From NCBI RefSeq assembly GCF_023276375.1, contig NZ_JALLPK010000002.1:372001-436000 (forward strand): a stretch of 64,000 nucleotides of DNA, given 5' to 3'. The stretch is from Halocatena marina (GTDB taxonomy: Archaea > Halobacteriota > Halobacteria > Halobacteriales > Haloarculaceae). Both the position numbers and the translations under genes were made by a program. Position 1 is the first letter of the stretch. Every line of letters starts with the position of its first letter. The notes beneath the pieces are model-generated. The model ran no database searches. It had not been told where the DNA came from and saw only the letters and a list, made by a program, of their open reading frames with translations. This document shows, piece after piece, positions 19,376 through 29,431 of the stretch.

Positions 19376-20449
19376 ATGGCAAATATCACACATCCACTCG
19401 AATCCTCTCCGAGCGATCCTAATGGAGGATTCGCACGGATCGCTGCTCAACTTCCGAGTCCAACCATGCTCTGGTTTCTCGGATTGCTCTCGCTCCCTGC
19501 GATCCTCTTTGATCGATTAGAGGTTCTCAATGGATTCGCGCTGTTCTTTCTTTTCGGCTTTTGGCCGTTCGTGCGTGGCTTCTTAGAGAGCGTGCGGCCC
19601 ACCGAAGAGAGCGTGAACCCTGCCGATTGGATCAACACGGACGATGACCGCTCGGTGATTATCCGGGCGAATATCGCCATGATTCTCATGATGTTTCAAC
19701 CGATCGTCTCGGGGATTGGGCTATTACAGATGATGGGACAGATCCCGATGGCTCTCCGATATCGTTGGGATCTACCGACACCTGAGACGTACGAAAGTTC
19801 GGTCGAATATCGCCTCCCGTTTGAGGGAACGTGGACTGTTGTGAATGGGAGTCCGGATCAACGCCATTCGCACTCGTGGGGAATCCTCACCCAGCGGTAC
19901 GCTCACGACTTCGTGATGACCGACGATGCAGGACAGACACACAACGGTGAGCGCTCTGGTCCAGACGCACACTACTGTTTCGGCGAGCCAATTCTTGCAC
20001 CAGCGAGCGGAACAGTCGTCACGGCGCGGGATGGCCATCGAGACTATCATCGAACAGACGGCCGAGTCGATCCACTCCAGCGTCACCTCCTCGGAAACTA
20101 CGTGGTGATTGAGCACGCAGACGGCGAGTACAGCATGCTTGCGCATCTCCAACAGGGAAGCGTAAGTGTCTCTGAAAACGAGAGGGTTGAACAGGGTGAC
20201 CGAATCGGACGGTGTGGCAACTCCGGTAACTCGACCGAACCACATCTCCACTTTCACATCCAAGACCGTCCGAACTTCTTCCTCGGAATGGGTCTTCCTG
20301 TCCGGTTTGATGATATTGAGATCAAGCTGCCGAATGAGGAACCGACGCACAAGGAGACTGGTTACGTCCACGCTGGCCAGATGGTCGCTTCCGGGAACAT
20401 GGAACAAGCAGAGCGAACAATCGAATCTATTGAAACACGCCGTCAGTAA
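19376..20449 (+). CDS. Membrane-anchored M23 family metallopeptidase
   Basis: A 357-residue protein. Two or three N-terminal membrane segments (about residues 20-120) precede a LytM-type M23 domain with QRYAHDFVM (first His/Asp zinc ligands), GEPILAPASGTVV and the HLHFHIQ motif near the C terminus, so the zinc site looks complete. In bacteria M23 enzymes cut peptidoglycan, which haloarchaea lack. The substrate here may be a glycine-containing surface protein, or the domain may act on incoming competitors' walls; neither is shown. The ATG at 19376 (MANITHP) is preferred to one 12 nt upstream. Confidence 0.82.
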   Translation: MANITHPLESSPSDPNGGFARIAAQLPSPTMLWFLGLLSLPAILFDRLEVLNGFALFFLFGFWPFVRGFLESVRPTEESVNPADWINTDDDRSVIIRANIAMILMMFQPIVSGIGLLQMMGQIPMALRYRWDLPTPETYESSVEYRLPFEGTWTVVNGSPDQRHSHSWGILTQRYAHDFVMTDDAGQTHNGERSGPDAHYCFGEPILAPASGTVVTARDGHRDYHRTDGRVDPLQRHLLGNYVVIEHADGEYSMLAHLQQGSVSVSENERVEQGDRIGRCGNSGNSTEPHLHFHIQDRPNFFLGMGLPVRFDDIEIKLPNEEPTHKETGYVHAGQMVASGNMEQAERTIESIETRRQ

Positions 20450-21454
20450 TTTCATTATTCTACACTGACTAATCTCCTGTTGCTATGATGCAGAGGAAAC
20501 ACACAGAGCGATGTGCACGCGTAGGAACCGGTCTAATCTCAGGATTTAGCGCTGTTTGAGCCCAGTATTTCGATAGTTATCAAGTGTGGCACGTGGACAG
20601 CTGTCGAATCCTTTGGTATCTCGTTCAGTGATTACTTGTTCGCTTTAGCTTTTGGTCGTCGCTCCATGTCGGTCGAGGATTGCGTTCGCTATCAACGTCG
20701 AATATCATCAAATACCACAAACCCGTTTCTCAACTAAGAGCTCCACTGGGTATCGATATACAACCTCCTCAAGAGTGTCCACGACTTGCTCGTCACTCGA
20801 AGAAGCGTTATAAGTAATTTCGAATTATATTACATTGTTGGGGGTTTCAGACCAGTTAATGGCAGATGGGCGAAAAGGGTAAGGATCTCTGCAATTGGGA
20901 GCGTTCAGACGCTAGGGCGTGAATTTGATTAATAACAGAACTCTGTACCCTGATGGAAGTATTCGCTACTCGAATCGACACCATTAATTCTCAGATTGAT
21001 GAATGAATTCTGAATAAGAATCATAGTGCAAGGTAACTACGAGTATAGGGAAACAAATATATCATCTGAATCTGTGTTGATTACAAGCATTTTCGTTCTA
21101 CTATTTTCTCTCAGAACAAGACGAGTGGTTATTTCTGCTGCTGCTGGATCAAATCTTCTCGAATCTACCTTTGCCGAAGGATGAAGAACAGGCTATCAAT
21201 GTATCACAGTAGATGATCGACGCTCAGATTGTACACAGCCCCGGAATTTTGGATCAACATTCCATTGAATGTACCGTATTGGTGTTGCTGTCTCGAAATG
21301 ATTTACCACCCCCGAGAGTGATTGGGTGACGATACTGTTTGGGAACCGTTTATTGAATAAAGGACCTCTACGGAGGGGTCAGTTCAGTGACGACTGTATT
21401 TTGAGGATTAATTGCCAATGTCTACGACGTTCACGAGCTGAGGATCGTTGCAGT
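20450..21454. other. About 1 kb without a recognised gene
   Basis: No frame here gives an acidic haloarchaeal-like protein. The base composition is AT-richer than neighbouring genes. I looked for transposase fragments and recognised none with confidence. It may be a decayed mobile or coding region. Confidence 0.5.
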
Positions 21455-22039
21455 TCACTCTTCGAGTGCTGGATCTCGTCGGTCGGTCCGTTCTCTCAAA
21501 TAGACACGAGCGTCGGGATGCTGGTCAGCGCCTTCGGCAATGACGCCTTGATCACGGAGTTGTTCGAGACGTGACTTTACAGCTTCCTTATCAGTACGCC
21601 CCACAGTAGCGACAAGATCAAGAAGATCCTCTTCGTCAATGCCATCTCCCGGATCTGCCCTCGTAAGGTCGGTCTCATTGCTCACGACGTCATCTTCGAT
21701 GAATTGGATATATGCTGGGATATCGATGACCCCTCCGAGTGTGTCGTGCCAGCGTGCAGGATACACACTGATCCGACCATCGAGCGAGTAGAGCGCTTTC
21801 TGGCCGATCCATGTCTCCGAATCAGTGAGCCAGTCATCGACCGTGGAAAGTAACTCCTCGGGAGCGAATGGGACGCTCGGAGCGTCGCCAAGTTCGTGGG
21901 CATAGGCATTGAGGGTGTCTTGTGTGATACCGGGTGCATCAGGATGTGCCCGTTCGATTAGCCCAATCAGCTCCTTGAAGCGTACGTTTTGGCCACGATC
22001 CGTTATCTCGGCGATCACATTATCATCAACCTCGGTCAT
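21455..22039 (-). CDS. Conserved hypothetical acidic protein
   Basis: A 194-residue acidic protein of no family I recognise. Residues about 125-180 (DEEDLLDLVATVGRTDKEAVKSRLEQLRDQGVIAEG) look like a helix-turn-helix or winged-helix segment, and the central part is rich in Trp and aromatic residues. It is the last gene of the group downstream of the formate dehydrogenase operon and could be cotranscribed, though gaps of 140-150 nt separate these genes. Function unknown. Confidence 0.65.
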   Translation of the reverse strand: MTEVDDNVIAEITDRGQNVRFKELIGLIERAHPDAPGITQDTLNAYAHELGDAPSVPFAPEELLSTVDDWLTDSETWIGQKALYSLDGRISVYPARWHDTLGGVIDIPAYIQFIEDDVVSNETDLTRADPGDGIDEEDLLDLVATVGRTDKEAVKSRLEQLRDQGVIAEGADQHPDARVYLRERTDRRDPALEE

Positions 22040-22187
22040 AGGAAGGTTAACGGGTGCAACGTGAATAAGCGTCTGGGCTGCTAGATAAAAGTTCTACAAC
22101 GGGGATCGATTGAACTGAAGATTGGTCTGACTTGAACATCCACTTTCCTTATCGATTCTCTCGAGGTAATCACAGACTCTGGTAGCG

Positions 22188-22466
22188 TCAAGCTGCAGGT
22201 CCTTCTTTTGGGTACTCTCCCGACAATACGTTGTAAGCGATTGCAAAGCCTGCGATGACCACCACGAATAACACATTGAACAGTGCGTGCGGTGTACTTG
22301 TCTTGTTTCGGAAAATCTGACTCTCACACTGTGGACAGATCGAGTCCGATGTAGCGAACTCTGTCCCACACACCGTGCACTCGTGAACAGTTCGCTCGTG
22401 GCTTCCAATGCCTACTGGTGTCGGATTGGGACCAAAGAGTCGCCTAAGCGTTACCGTTCGACTCAT
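22188..22466 (-). CDS. Small zinc-ribbon membrane protein
   Basis: A 92-residue protein starting MSRTVTLRRLFG. A zinc ribbon CTVCG...CPQCE (about residues 30-50) is followed by one transmembrane helix (FNVLFVVVIAGFAIAYNVL). This layout is common in haloarchaea and uncharacterised. It lies downstream of the formate dehydrogenase genes on the same strand. Confidence 0.6.
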   Translation of the reverse strand: MSRTVTLRRLFGPNPTPVGIGSHERTVHECTVCGTEFATSDSICPQCESQIFRNKTSTPHALFNVLFVVVIAGFAIAYNVLSGEYPKEGPAA

Positions 22467-22631
22467 ATTCGTAGTTCTCTGGGAGATCACTTAGTTGTTG
22501 GCCGCCTGAATTCCGTGTTCCGATCAGATACTCCGTCTACACGACGGGTTGTGATCACTCTGGTTCGGCACGCTTAGGCTGTAGTGGAATAGGTAGCGAA
22601 ACTCTTCTGGGTGCATGATTTCAGTGTCGAA

Positions 22632-22967
22632 TCAAAGATCGGTGGGGTCTCCATGGCTGTCCTCCTCTGGGATCTCATCGTAGGACACAGATTCGTGTTT
22701 GGCTTCGGTGGCATACGTTGGCCAGAATCGAATTTTATCATCAGTGACGCCTTCGACTGAGGCTCGCGTCGCTCCTGCAAGATATTCTCCACCGTCTTTG
22801 ATTCCCGTCTTTTCGGCAATATTCATGTCGCTACGGAGAGTCGGATCGATGTCGTCTGCAATACTGATGTACAGCGTGGGACCGTCCATTCCTCTGAGTG
22901 TTCCGATTCTGTGGTTTTCAGCGGTAAAGATGGGCTTTCCGATATCATTTTCAGTTACGTCTCCCAT
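22632..22967 (-). CDS. PRC-barrel-like small protein
   Basis: A 111-residue acidic protein beginning MGDVTENDIGKPIFTAENHRIGTL. The short beta-strand pattern with a Gly-rich turn and VTDDKIRFWPTY matches PRC-barrel domains, which bind RNA or act in protein complexes. It is 78 nt downstream of the formate dehydrogenase alpha subunit gene on the same strand and is probably in that operon. Role unknown. Confidence 0.65.
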   Translation of the reverse strand: MGDVTENDIGKPIFTAENHRIGTLRGMDGPTLYISIADDIDPTLRSDMNIAEKTGIKDGGEYLAGATRASVEGVTDDKIRFWPTYATEAKHESVSYDEIPEEDSHGDPTDL

Positions 22968-23045
22968 AGCGGACACTATTTTCGATGTGCAATGGTATAA
23001 TTATTACTACTCACAGTGCAAGTGAGCACAGTCACGTCACGATGC

Positions 23046-25403
23046 TTAGTCGTCCGACTTCGCGGACTGTTCATCTGAATCTGAACTTGGAGCGGTCGAA
23101 TCGGGTGTGTCGGCGTCCGATTCTGCCACCGCAATTCGCACGTCAGTCACTTTGTACTCGGGAGATCGACTCGGTCCATCGAGCGGTGTTTCCTTCGTCA
23201 GATTGTTTGCACCCCCATCGAGGTAATGCATCGGGATAAAAATCTCACCGGGACTCGGTCGATGCGTGATTTCGGCCATTGACTGCGTCTCGCCGTGACG
23301 CGACGTGATGTCGAGTGTATCGCCGTTCGAGACGCCATACTCTTTTGCGGTATCCGGGTGAATCTCTACGAAGCTCTTGCTGCTGTACGACATGTCCCCT
23401 TCCTCTCGGAATGTCATCGTTCCGGTATGGTACTGGTACAGCACACGTCCAGAGGTCATCACCAACGGATACGCTTCGTCTGGTGTCTCCGACGGTTCGA
23501 CCGTGTCCGCAGGATGCATGTGCGCGAGACCATCCGTCGTCTGAAACTGCTCCTCGTAGAGGTAGGGTGTCCCCGGATGATCTTCGTCCCAGACTGGCCA
23601 CTGGAGTCCGCCACCATCACCAAGAGCCTCGAGGCGTTCGTGCGTAACGCCGCCGTAAATCGGGGTGAGGTCGTTGATCTCTTCCATTATTTCGCTCGGA
23701 TGCGAGAAGTTCCAGTCGTAGCCAAACCGCTTTGCGAGTTCTTGGGTGATCTTCCAGTCGGGTTTTGTGTTACCAATCGGGTCGATAGCGCGTTTGACCA
23801 GTTGAACGTGACGTGTTGAAGATGTATACGTCCCGTTCGACTCCAATGAGGACGTTGCTGGTAACACTACGTCGGCAAACTCGGCGGTGTCGGTCAGGAA
23901 TATGTCCTGCACCGCGAGGAAGTCGAGTTCATCGAGCACTTCCCGTGCGTGTCCGATGTTTGGTTCCGAAATCAGGCTGTTCTCACCCTGAATGAACATT
24001 CCCTTGATGTCTCCCTGCTCGGCAGCAAGGAACATATCAGTAATTCTGAAACCTTCTTTGTCAGGCATTTCCCCTCTGTCCATATCGTAAGCATCGGCGA
24101 ATTTTTTCCGATTCTCTGGGTCAGTGACTGGCTGATAACCGGGGAAATTGTTGGGAAGCGGTCCCATGTCACCGCCGCCGCCCTGCACGTTGTTCTGACC
24201 TCGGAATGGGGAGACGCCAGATTTGGGTTCACCGATGTGGCCTGTGATCAACGCGAGATTCGCTATTGCGTATATATTCTCGGTCCCATGAGAGTGTTCG
24301 ACTAGACCAAGGGTCCAGCAGAACACGCACGAATCGGCGTTAGCGATGGTTTCAGCTGCGTGCTTCAGTTCCTCTGGAGGGATGCCCGCTTTCTCCTCAA
24401 CGAACTCAGGAGTGAATTTCTCGACGGTTTCTGCCACTTGTTCGAATCCGGTAGTGCGCTCCTCGATGAACTCCTCGTCGTGAAGATCGTTGTCGATAAT
24501 GTACCGGATCAACCCGTTGATCCATGTGTTATCGTACCCTGGCTCGACACGAGAGAACTGATCCGCGTACTCAGCCATCTGAATCTTCCGTGGGTCGAAC
24601 ACGAGGAGTTCTGCGTCGTTGTCCTTAACGTTCTGTTTGATTTTCGTAGCGATGACCGGATGGGCTTCTGTGGTGTTCGAGCCGGTGATGAGGTAGCAAT
24701 CGGTTTCCTCAAGCGCTTCTACACCGATCGAGGCGGCACCGAATCCGACGGTACTAGAGAGGCCAGAGACCGTCGCTGCGTGACACAGGCGGTTGCAGTT
24801 GTCGATGTTGTTCGTTCCGATCACTTCACGAGCAAACCGCTGCATAACGTAGTTGTCCTCGTTGGTCGCCTTCGACGACGCTACCAGTCCGAGCGCATCT
24901 GCTCCGTGCTCTTCTCTAATACTGTCAAGTCCCTCTACGACACGGTCGAGTGCTTCATCCCACGTCGCCTCACGGAACTCATCAGCTTCTTTGACGAGTG
25001 GTTGTGTCAGTCGGTCATCACTGTTGACGTATGAATGTGCGAATTTCCCTTTCACACACGTCGAAATACCATTGATAGGGGACTTTTCGTGATTGGGACG
25101 CGTCCCCAGTACCTTACCGTCCTTCGTAAGAACATCGAATCGGCAGCCGACGGCACAGTACTCACAAGTTGTGTCCGTGACATCGATCTTGTTGAGCTGG
25201 TAGTCACCGACTGCGTCCGCAATAGAGAACAGTCTCCCTTCCGAGATGGCGTTTCCCATAAACCCTGAAACTTTGTGCTCGAACGGCCGCACTACCCGTT
25301 TGTTTGCGGTCTCTTTCGTCTGTTCACTGGCCATCTCCTTTGCACGAGCCATGAAGCCCGCGACGCCCTCCTTTTCGGTATCTGGTCGCTCGTTGTTGCT
25401 CAT
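23046..25403 (-). CDS. Formate dehydrogenase alpha subunit (molybdopterin oxidoreductase)
   Basis: A 785-residue cytoplasmic molybdopterin enzyme, starting MSNNERPDTEKEG. The N-terminal [4Fe-4S] ligands are Cys80, Cys83, Cys87 and Cys116 (CEYCAVGC then STCVKG). Cys207-His208 in NRLCHAATVSG matches the metal-ligand Cys (or selenocysteine) followed by His that marks formate dehydrogenases rather than nitrate reductases. Pterin-binding blocks follow (GSNTTEAHPV, QGENSLISEPN, TSGRVLYQYHTGTM). It oxidises formate to CO2, passing electrons to the ferredoxin-like subunit encoded immediately upstream (2 nt apart). The final 25 residues form an acidic tail. Confidence 0.88.
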   Translation of the reverse strand: MSNNERPDTEKEGVAGFMARAKEMASEQTKETANKRVVRPFEHKVSGFMGNAISEGRLFSIADAVGDYQLNKIDVTDTTCEYCAVGCRFDVLTKDGKVLGTRPNHEKSPINGISTCVKGKFAHSYVNSDDRLTQPLVKEADEFREATWDEALDRVVEGLDSIREEHGADALGLVASSKATNEDNYVMQRFAREVIGTNNIDNCNRLCHAATVSGLSSTVGFGAASIGVEALEETDCYLITGSNTTEAHPVIATKIKQNVKDNDAELLVFDPRKIQMAEYADQFSRVEPGYDNTWINGLIRYIIDNDLHDEEFIEERTTGFEQVAETVEKFTPEFVEEKAGIPPEELKHAAETIANADSCVFCWTLGLVEHSHGTENIYAIANLALITGHIGEPKSGVSPFRGQNNVQGGGGDMGPLPNNFPGYQPVTDPENRKKFADAYDMDRGEMPDKEGFRITDMFLAAEQGDIKGMFIQGENSLISEPNIGHAREVLDELDFLAVQDIFLTDTAEFADVVLPATSSLESNGTYTSSTRHVQLVKRAIDPIGNTKPDWKITQELAKRFGYDWNFSHPSEIMEEINDLTPIYGGVTHERLEALGDGGGLQWPVWDEDHPGTPYLYEEQFQTTDGLAHMHPADTVEPSETPDEAYPLVMTSGRVLYQYHTGTMTFREEGDMSYSSKSFVEIHPDTAKEYGVSNGDTLDITSRHGETQSMAEITHRPSPGEIFIPMHYLDGGANNLTKETPLDGPSRSPEYKVTDVRIAVAESDADTPDSTAPSSDSDEQSAKSDD

Positions 25404-25405
25404 GG

Positions 25406-26341
25406 TCAGTCGTCTCCCTCGGTAGCGGGCCATTCGCTCGCCAGCGGTTCGTTCTGGGTGTCGAGGTCGCTCTTCATCGGCGTCATCTGAGTCGGCTGAT
25501 GTTCGTACTCCTCGCCAACGATGCCTTCAGCGGAGTTCTTGTGCGTAAAGCCAGGCACTGGAAGCGTTGTTGCATCCACAAGCCCCTGTTCGAGCAGTGC
25601 CCCGGTCGGGCAGACAGTTGCACAGTGTCCACACGAGACACAGGTCGATTCCATCATCGTCTTCATACCGTTCTGGAAACCGATGTGGGTGTCTTCACCC
25701 GAGCCCTCCATTCTGAGTACACCCTCGACCTGTACGTCGTTGCACGCCTCGACACACCGGTTGCAGAGGATGCATTTGTTGTGATCGATCTGAATAAACG
25801 GCGACGAATCATCGATCGGCTCTAATTCATCACGGTCGTGCATTACTCCGTAACGCGGCTCGACCACGCTGTTCTCGATCGAGACGTCCTGCAGTTCACA
25901 CCGTCCATTCTTCCCACACGTCGTACACAACAGATTGTGATTCGAGAGTAGGAGATCGAGATTGACGTCCCGTGCCTCGCTCGCAGCCTCGGTATCGGTA
26001 CGGACGGTCATTCCATCGCGCGCGGGAAAGCTACACGATGGGATAACGCCGTGCTCTTCGGTCTCGACCATGCAGGTTCGACACTCGCTCCTCGGACCGA
26101 TTTTTTCGTGTTCATCGTACGAACAGAGCGCAAGCACGTCACCATCGGTCTCGACTGCCTCGCACGCATCAAGCAGTGTCGAACCGGTCTCAGTTTCGAC
26201 TCGGTGACCGTCGATTGTTATCGTCGCCTCCTCCGTTGAGCCTGCATCGGGATCGTTTGCCGTTCCCGGCGCGATATCCTCGGTAAGCGGTACCTCCGGT
26301 TCGTTGTCATGGGGGTGTTCCCAGATCGGATCAGTACTCAT
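25406..26341 (-). CDS. NuoG/HoxU-like iron-sulfur electron-transfer subunit
   Basis: A 311-residue protein corresponding to the N-terminal part of NuoG or HoxU. It has a [2Fe-2S] ferredoxin domain (Cys73, Cys87, Cys90, Cys103), a His-Cys3 [4Fe-4S] site (His135, Cys139, Cys142, Cys148), and two 4Fe-4S motifs (CILCNRCVEAC at 190-200 and CVSCGHCATVC at 234-244). It should be a wire between the formate-oxidising subunit and the NuoF-like subunit. The start at 26341 overlaps the NuoF-like gene's stop (ATGA), and the alpha subunit gene follows after 2 nt. Confidence 0.87.
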   Translation of the reverse strand: MSTDPIWEHPHDNEPEVPLTEDIAPGTANDPDAGSTEEATITIDGHRVETETGSTLLDACEAVETDGDVLALCSYDEHEKIGPRSECRTCMVETEEHGVIPSCSFPARDGMTVRTDTEAASEARDVNLDLLLSNHNLLCTTCGKNGRCELQDVSIENSVVEPRYGVMHDRDELEPIDDSSPFIQIDHNKCILCNRCVEACNDVQVEGVLRMEGSGEDTHIGFQNGMKTMMESTCVSCGHCATVCPTGALLEQGLVDATTLPVPGFTHKNSAEGIVGEEYEHQPTQMTPMKSDLDTQNEPLASEWPATEGDD

Positions 26342-27894
26342 GATTGGTTGCAAATGCCGGTCGGACAGTTTCCTTTGGCGTGGGCTGTGAACTCGGTCTC
26401 AAACTCATCCATCGCAGTTGTGACTGGTCGTGATGCCTCGCGGCCGAAACCACAGAGGCTCGTCTCGCGCATGACGCGTGCGAGTTCGCGGAGCATTCCA
26501 CCCTTGTACTCGCCCTCATACACATCCCGTAAGAGGTTCACGAGCTGCTTTGAGCCCTCGCGGCAGGGCACACACCGTCCGCAGTTCATCTCTCTTGCAA
26601 ACTTCGCGCGTTCACCAGCGAGCGCTACCATACAGGTTGAATCTCCGAGTAGCTCCACAACGCCATTCGTCCCGAGGCGTGCACCAACCAGACCTGGTGC
26701 GCTTGCGGGCACATCGAGTGAACGGGTTACTCCCCCAAAGACACCACCAACACACGCAGCAGTCCATCCATTCTCGGTCTCGACAGCTGGCAACACCGCA
26801 TCAAGCGTCGTGTCAGTCAATAGTTCGACAGTCGATGGGGCGCTACCATCGCCCACGACAGTGAACAGCCTCGTTCCGGGATCAGACGATGCGCCGCCGA
26901 AATCCGCGCTCACGATCTGGTTGAGCTGTGCAAACGTCCGGGGCGTGTGGAGTAGCGTCGGCCGGCCATTGACGCCGTGTTCGCTCGGTCCAGGGGGCTG
27001 TCGGCGGGCTTCGAGTCGATGGTTGCCCTCGATTGCTTCAAGGGCCATTGTCGGCTCGCCCGCTTTGTACTCGTCTGGGCCAGTGACAACTCGTATCGAG
27101 ATCTCAGTAGCAACAGCATCGACGAGGGCAGTAGCTGCGTTCTGTACGCGCTCACAGGCAATCGTCCAGGTTTCGTTTGTATAGACGACGACATCGCTCG
27201 CATCAAGCACGGTTGCTGTCGCAAGCGCTGCATCAAGAACTTCGAGTGGTGCACTTTCGAGGAGTAATCGATCACCGTCTGCGTGATCGTCTGACTCGTT
27301 GCCGTTTACGACTACGATAGGATCACCCGTCGTCTCGTGCACTGTTTTCCACTCTTCTGCGACCGATGTATCGCTACTAGCGTCACCGCGTCCGCGTCCA
27401 CGGAGATCGGAGCTCGTCACTTGTTCGTGAATGCTTTCGGGATCGTCGATAGCACGTTCTGTGAGGAGACCGGTATCTCGTGAAACTGAATAATCCTCGA
27501 TGCTCGCTGGTACTGACCAACCACAACTCCCGAGTGCGCGTCGCGAGCCCACTCCGAGCGGTCCTTCTTCCGGAGTTGGTAAGGTCCCTGTGTCAGAATC
27601 GTGTTCGACGACCGCTACAGCGTCGTCGGTTGGCAACGACCCGTCGTCGAGGTCCCTGACGATCGTTTTTACGTGGTCGGCTGTCGGATGAGAGAAAAAT
27701 GCAGTCTTCCCCTCGACCGTCGCTAAGACGAGAGGCTCCAGACCGACGCAGCCGGTCGACCCAACTTCTGCTACTTCAACCGACGTGTTGTACTCGTGTA
27801 TTACACTTAGCAGTTCCTGTCCCTGTTGGTGGTTTTCACTACCGGTAGAAACACGAACAGCTGTGGGTTCGCCAGCAATCCTATCATCAGCCAT
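26338..27894 (-). CDS. Divergent NuoF/HoxF-like subunit of formate dehydrogenase
   Basis: A 518-residue protein aligned by eye to NuoF. A thioredoxin-like NuoE/HoxF-type N-terminal domain is followed by a degraded flavin domain and the intact C-terminal [4Fe-4S] site (CGRCVPCREG from 438, last Cys 481). In NuoF the FMN loop reads GRGGAGFxxGxKW; here the same place reads GRGRGDASSDTSVAEEW. The block ICGEETALxxSLEG reads KAGEPTMALEAIEG. FMN and NADH binding may therefore be lost, although the fold and the last cluster are kept. First gene of the operon. Confidence 0.8.
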   Translation of the reverse strand: MADDRIAGEPTAVRVSTGSENHQQGQELLSVIHEYNTSVEVAEVGSTGCVGLEPLVLATVEGKTAFFSHPTADHVKTIVRDLDDGSLPTDDAVAVVEHDSDTGTLPTPEEGPLGVGSRRALGSCGWSVPASIEDYSVSRDTGLLTERAIDDPESIHEQVTSSDLRGRGRGDASSDTSVAEEWKTVHETTGDPIVVVNGNESDDHADGDRLLLESAPLEVLDAALATATVLDASDVVVYTNETWTIACERVQNAATALVDAVATEISIRVVTGPDEYKAGEPTMALEAIEGNHRLEARRQPPGPSEHGVNGRPTLLHTPRTFAQLNQIVSADFGGASSDPGTRLFTVVGDGSAPSTVELLTDTTLDAVLPAVETENGWTAACVGGVFGGVTRSLDVPASAPGLVGARLGTNGVVELLGDSTCMVALAGERAKFAREMNCGRCVPCREGSKQLVNLLRDVYEGEYKGGMLRELARVMRETSLCGFGREASRPVTTAMDEFETEFTAHAKGNCPTGICNQS

Positions 27895-27897
27895 CAT

Positions 27898-28892
27898 TCA
27901 AGCGATTTGAGTCGAGACAGAAGATATCATGGTTTGTATTTGCATCCCGCATAAGTGAGAACAGAGTGAAATGATTATCACTACGTCAGAAGACTCTGGT
28001 ATCATATCCTGTAACTAGGTGTTGCATCAATCAAGTGAGATGCTACGATAAGCAACTCTGAATGTCGATACAAGCTACTTGTTAAGCGGATTGGCTGGTT
28101 TGGAAGATTAAACGAACAAGAAAATACGACAGTCCAGAAAAACAACCCGTGGATATCTTTATGCGTCCTAAAGTGATGGCTGATCATATTAGTCGGCTGG
28201 GATTCAAACCAGTGGTTCAACATACTACGGCGTCATGCTACGTAGACCGTTGTCAGCCCCTTATTCGGTGATTTCTAAATTTAGGGTGCTTCGTTGATGA
28301 TGTGGTTTATGTATCTACTTAGCGCCTTACAATAGGTTTTGACAGTTGTATTCTACGTGTCCGCCACACGAAATCCGACATTCACGTCCACTAGTCAGAG
28401 CAGACTTCATCATAGTGGTCTTGTTGTGTGATGATTGAGTCAGCTCGACCAATCGGTCGCATGGACGTTCTCATCAATTCGCTCTCTTCTTCAGCATCGA
28501 CAAACCTCCTGTTAATCCTCTACTGAACGATATTCGCCAAATCAGTAACTAAGCGATGGATCCGGATGGTCACGATTTGACTTAGTACTTTACCTTGTAT
28601 TTTACAGCAGTACTAGTGTAATGGGAACTACCCCTTGAGAAGAATGATCGGGTAGGCGCACACGATGATACTGGCAAACGAGATATTACATTCGAATCAA
28701 ATGATATTGGAGATTTCACCATAATCGATCTCTTTTTCCCGAGAGATCGTCGATCGGGTTCCAATGAACCGTGCATCACTGAAGTACAAGCGTTTACTGC
28801 ACAATGATGCAAAACGTAGCGCACCACGCGCGTTGATCGGAAGAAAGGATTTGACGTTTTAGACCGTCTGTAGTGTAGAGAGCGAAACGAAC
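27898..28892. other. About 1 kb upstream of the formate dehydrogenase operon
   Basis: This must contain the operon promoter near 27.9-28.0 kb, but I cannot pick a TATA box with confidence. The rest (28.0-28.9 kb) is AT-rich and shows no acidic coding frame. A minus-strand open frame at 28582-28896 gives a basic, Ser/Arg-rich translation and is not called. Confidence 0.5.
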
Positions 28893-29117
28893 TCACTCGT
28901 CAGTCTTGTTGCTTCGTTGATCGGTCTGTTTCGGGAAATTCTCTTTGGCAACGGGTTCTAACTCGTTGGCCGCAAGCCGTCGGTTCTCCTGTGTGACACG
29001 GATACTCAAAAGTCGCTGTATCTCGCGTAAACGAAACGCTATCGTGCGGATCTCCTCTCTTGTCGTGGCTGTTTCATCGTCTGTTCGTTCACTGGGCTGA
29101 TCTGAGTTCCCCGACAT
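28893..29117 (-). CDS. Small hypothetical protein
   Basis: A 74-residue polar protein starting MSGNSDQPSERTDDE, with a central amphipathic helix (EIRTIAFRLREIQRLLSIRV) that could form a coiled coil. It has no recognised family. The acidic N terminus is haloarchaeal in character, which is the main reason for calling it. Longer in-frame starts up to 29252 add hydrophobic, non-acidic sequence. Confidence 0.4.
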   Translation of the reverse strand: MSGNSDQPSERTDDETATTREEIRTIAFRLREIQRLLSIRVTQENRRLAANELEPVAKENFPKQTDQRSNKTDE

Positions 29118-29431
29118 ACCATCTGGTGATACGGAATGCCTCCATAAGAATGATCCTTCGATTTCAAGTAACAGATGAATATATAGAATCATCGAGCAAT
29201 GTCTGGATAAACCGCTTTGCATCCCATAGCAGCCAATGGTTTCACCTTTCAATAGCAGGTGTCCTAGTGTTGGCTGCAGTTCGCTAGCTTCGGCGGGTAT
29301 CTCGGCTCTCAGTTATAGCTTTCCAACATGAACAGATCGTGCAACCAACAACGCTCTCTGATAGCCACCAAAATCCATTGGCCACGTACGGTGGCGGTTT
29401 TTGCCAGCGTGTTAACGCATTCCACTTTCAG

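Noticed and set aside
20450..21454. Possible transposase remnants
   Set aside because: No frame gives a recognisable DDE or Y1 transposase motif by eye.
28190..28215. tRNA-like T-arm (TTTGAATC between short complementary arms, minus strand)
   Set aside because: The loop lacks the TTC pattern, the stem is only 4 bp and no anticodon or acceptor arm could be built around it.
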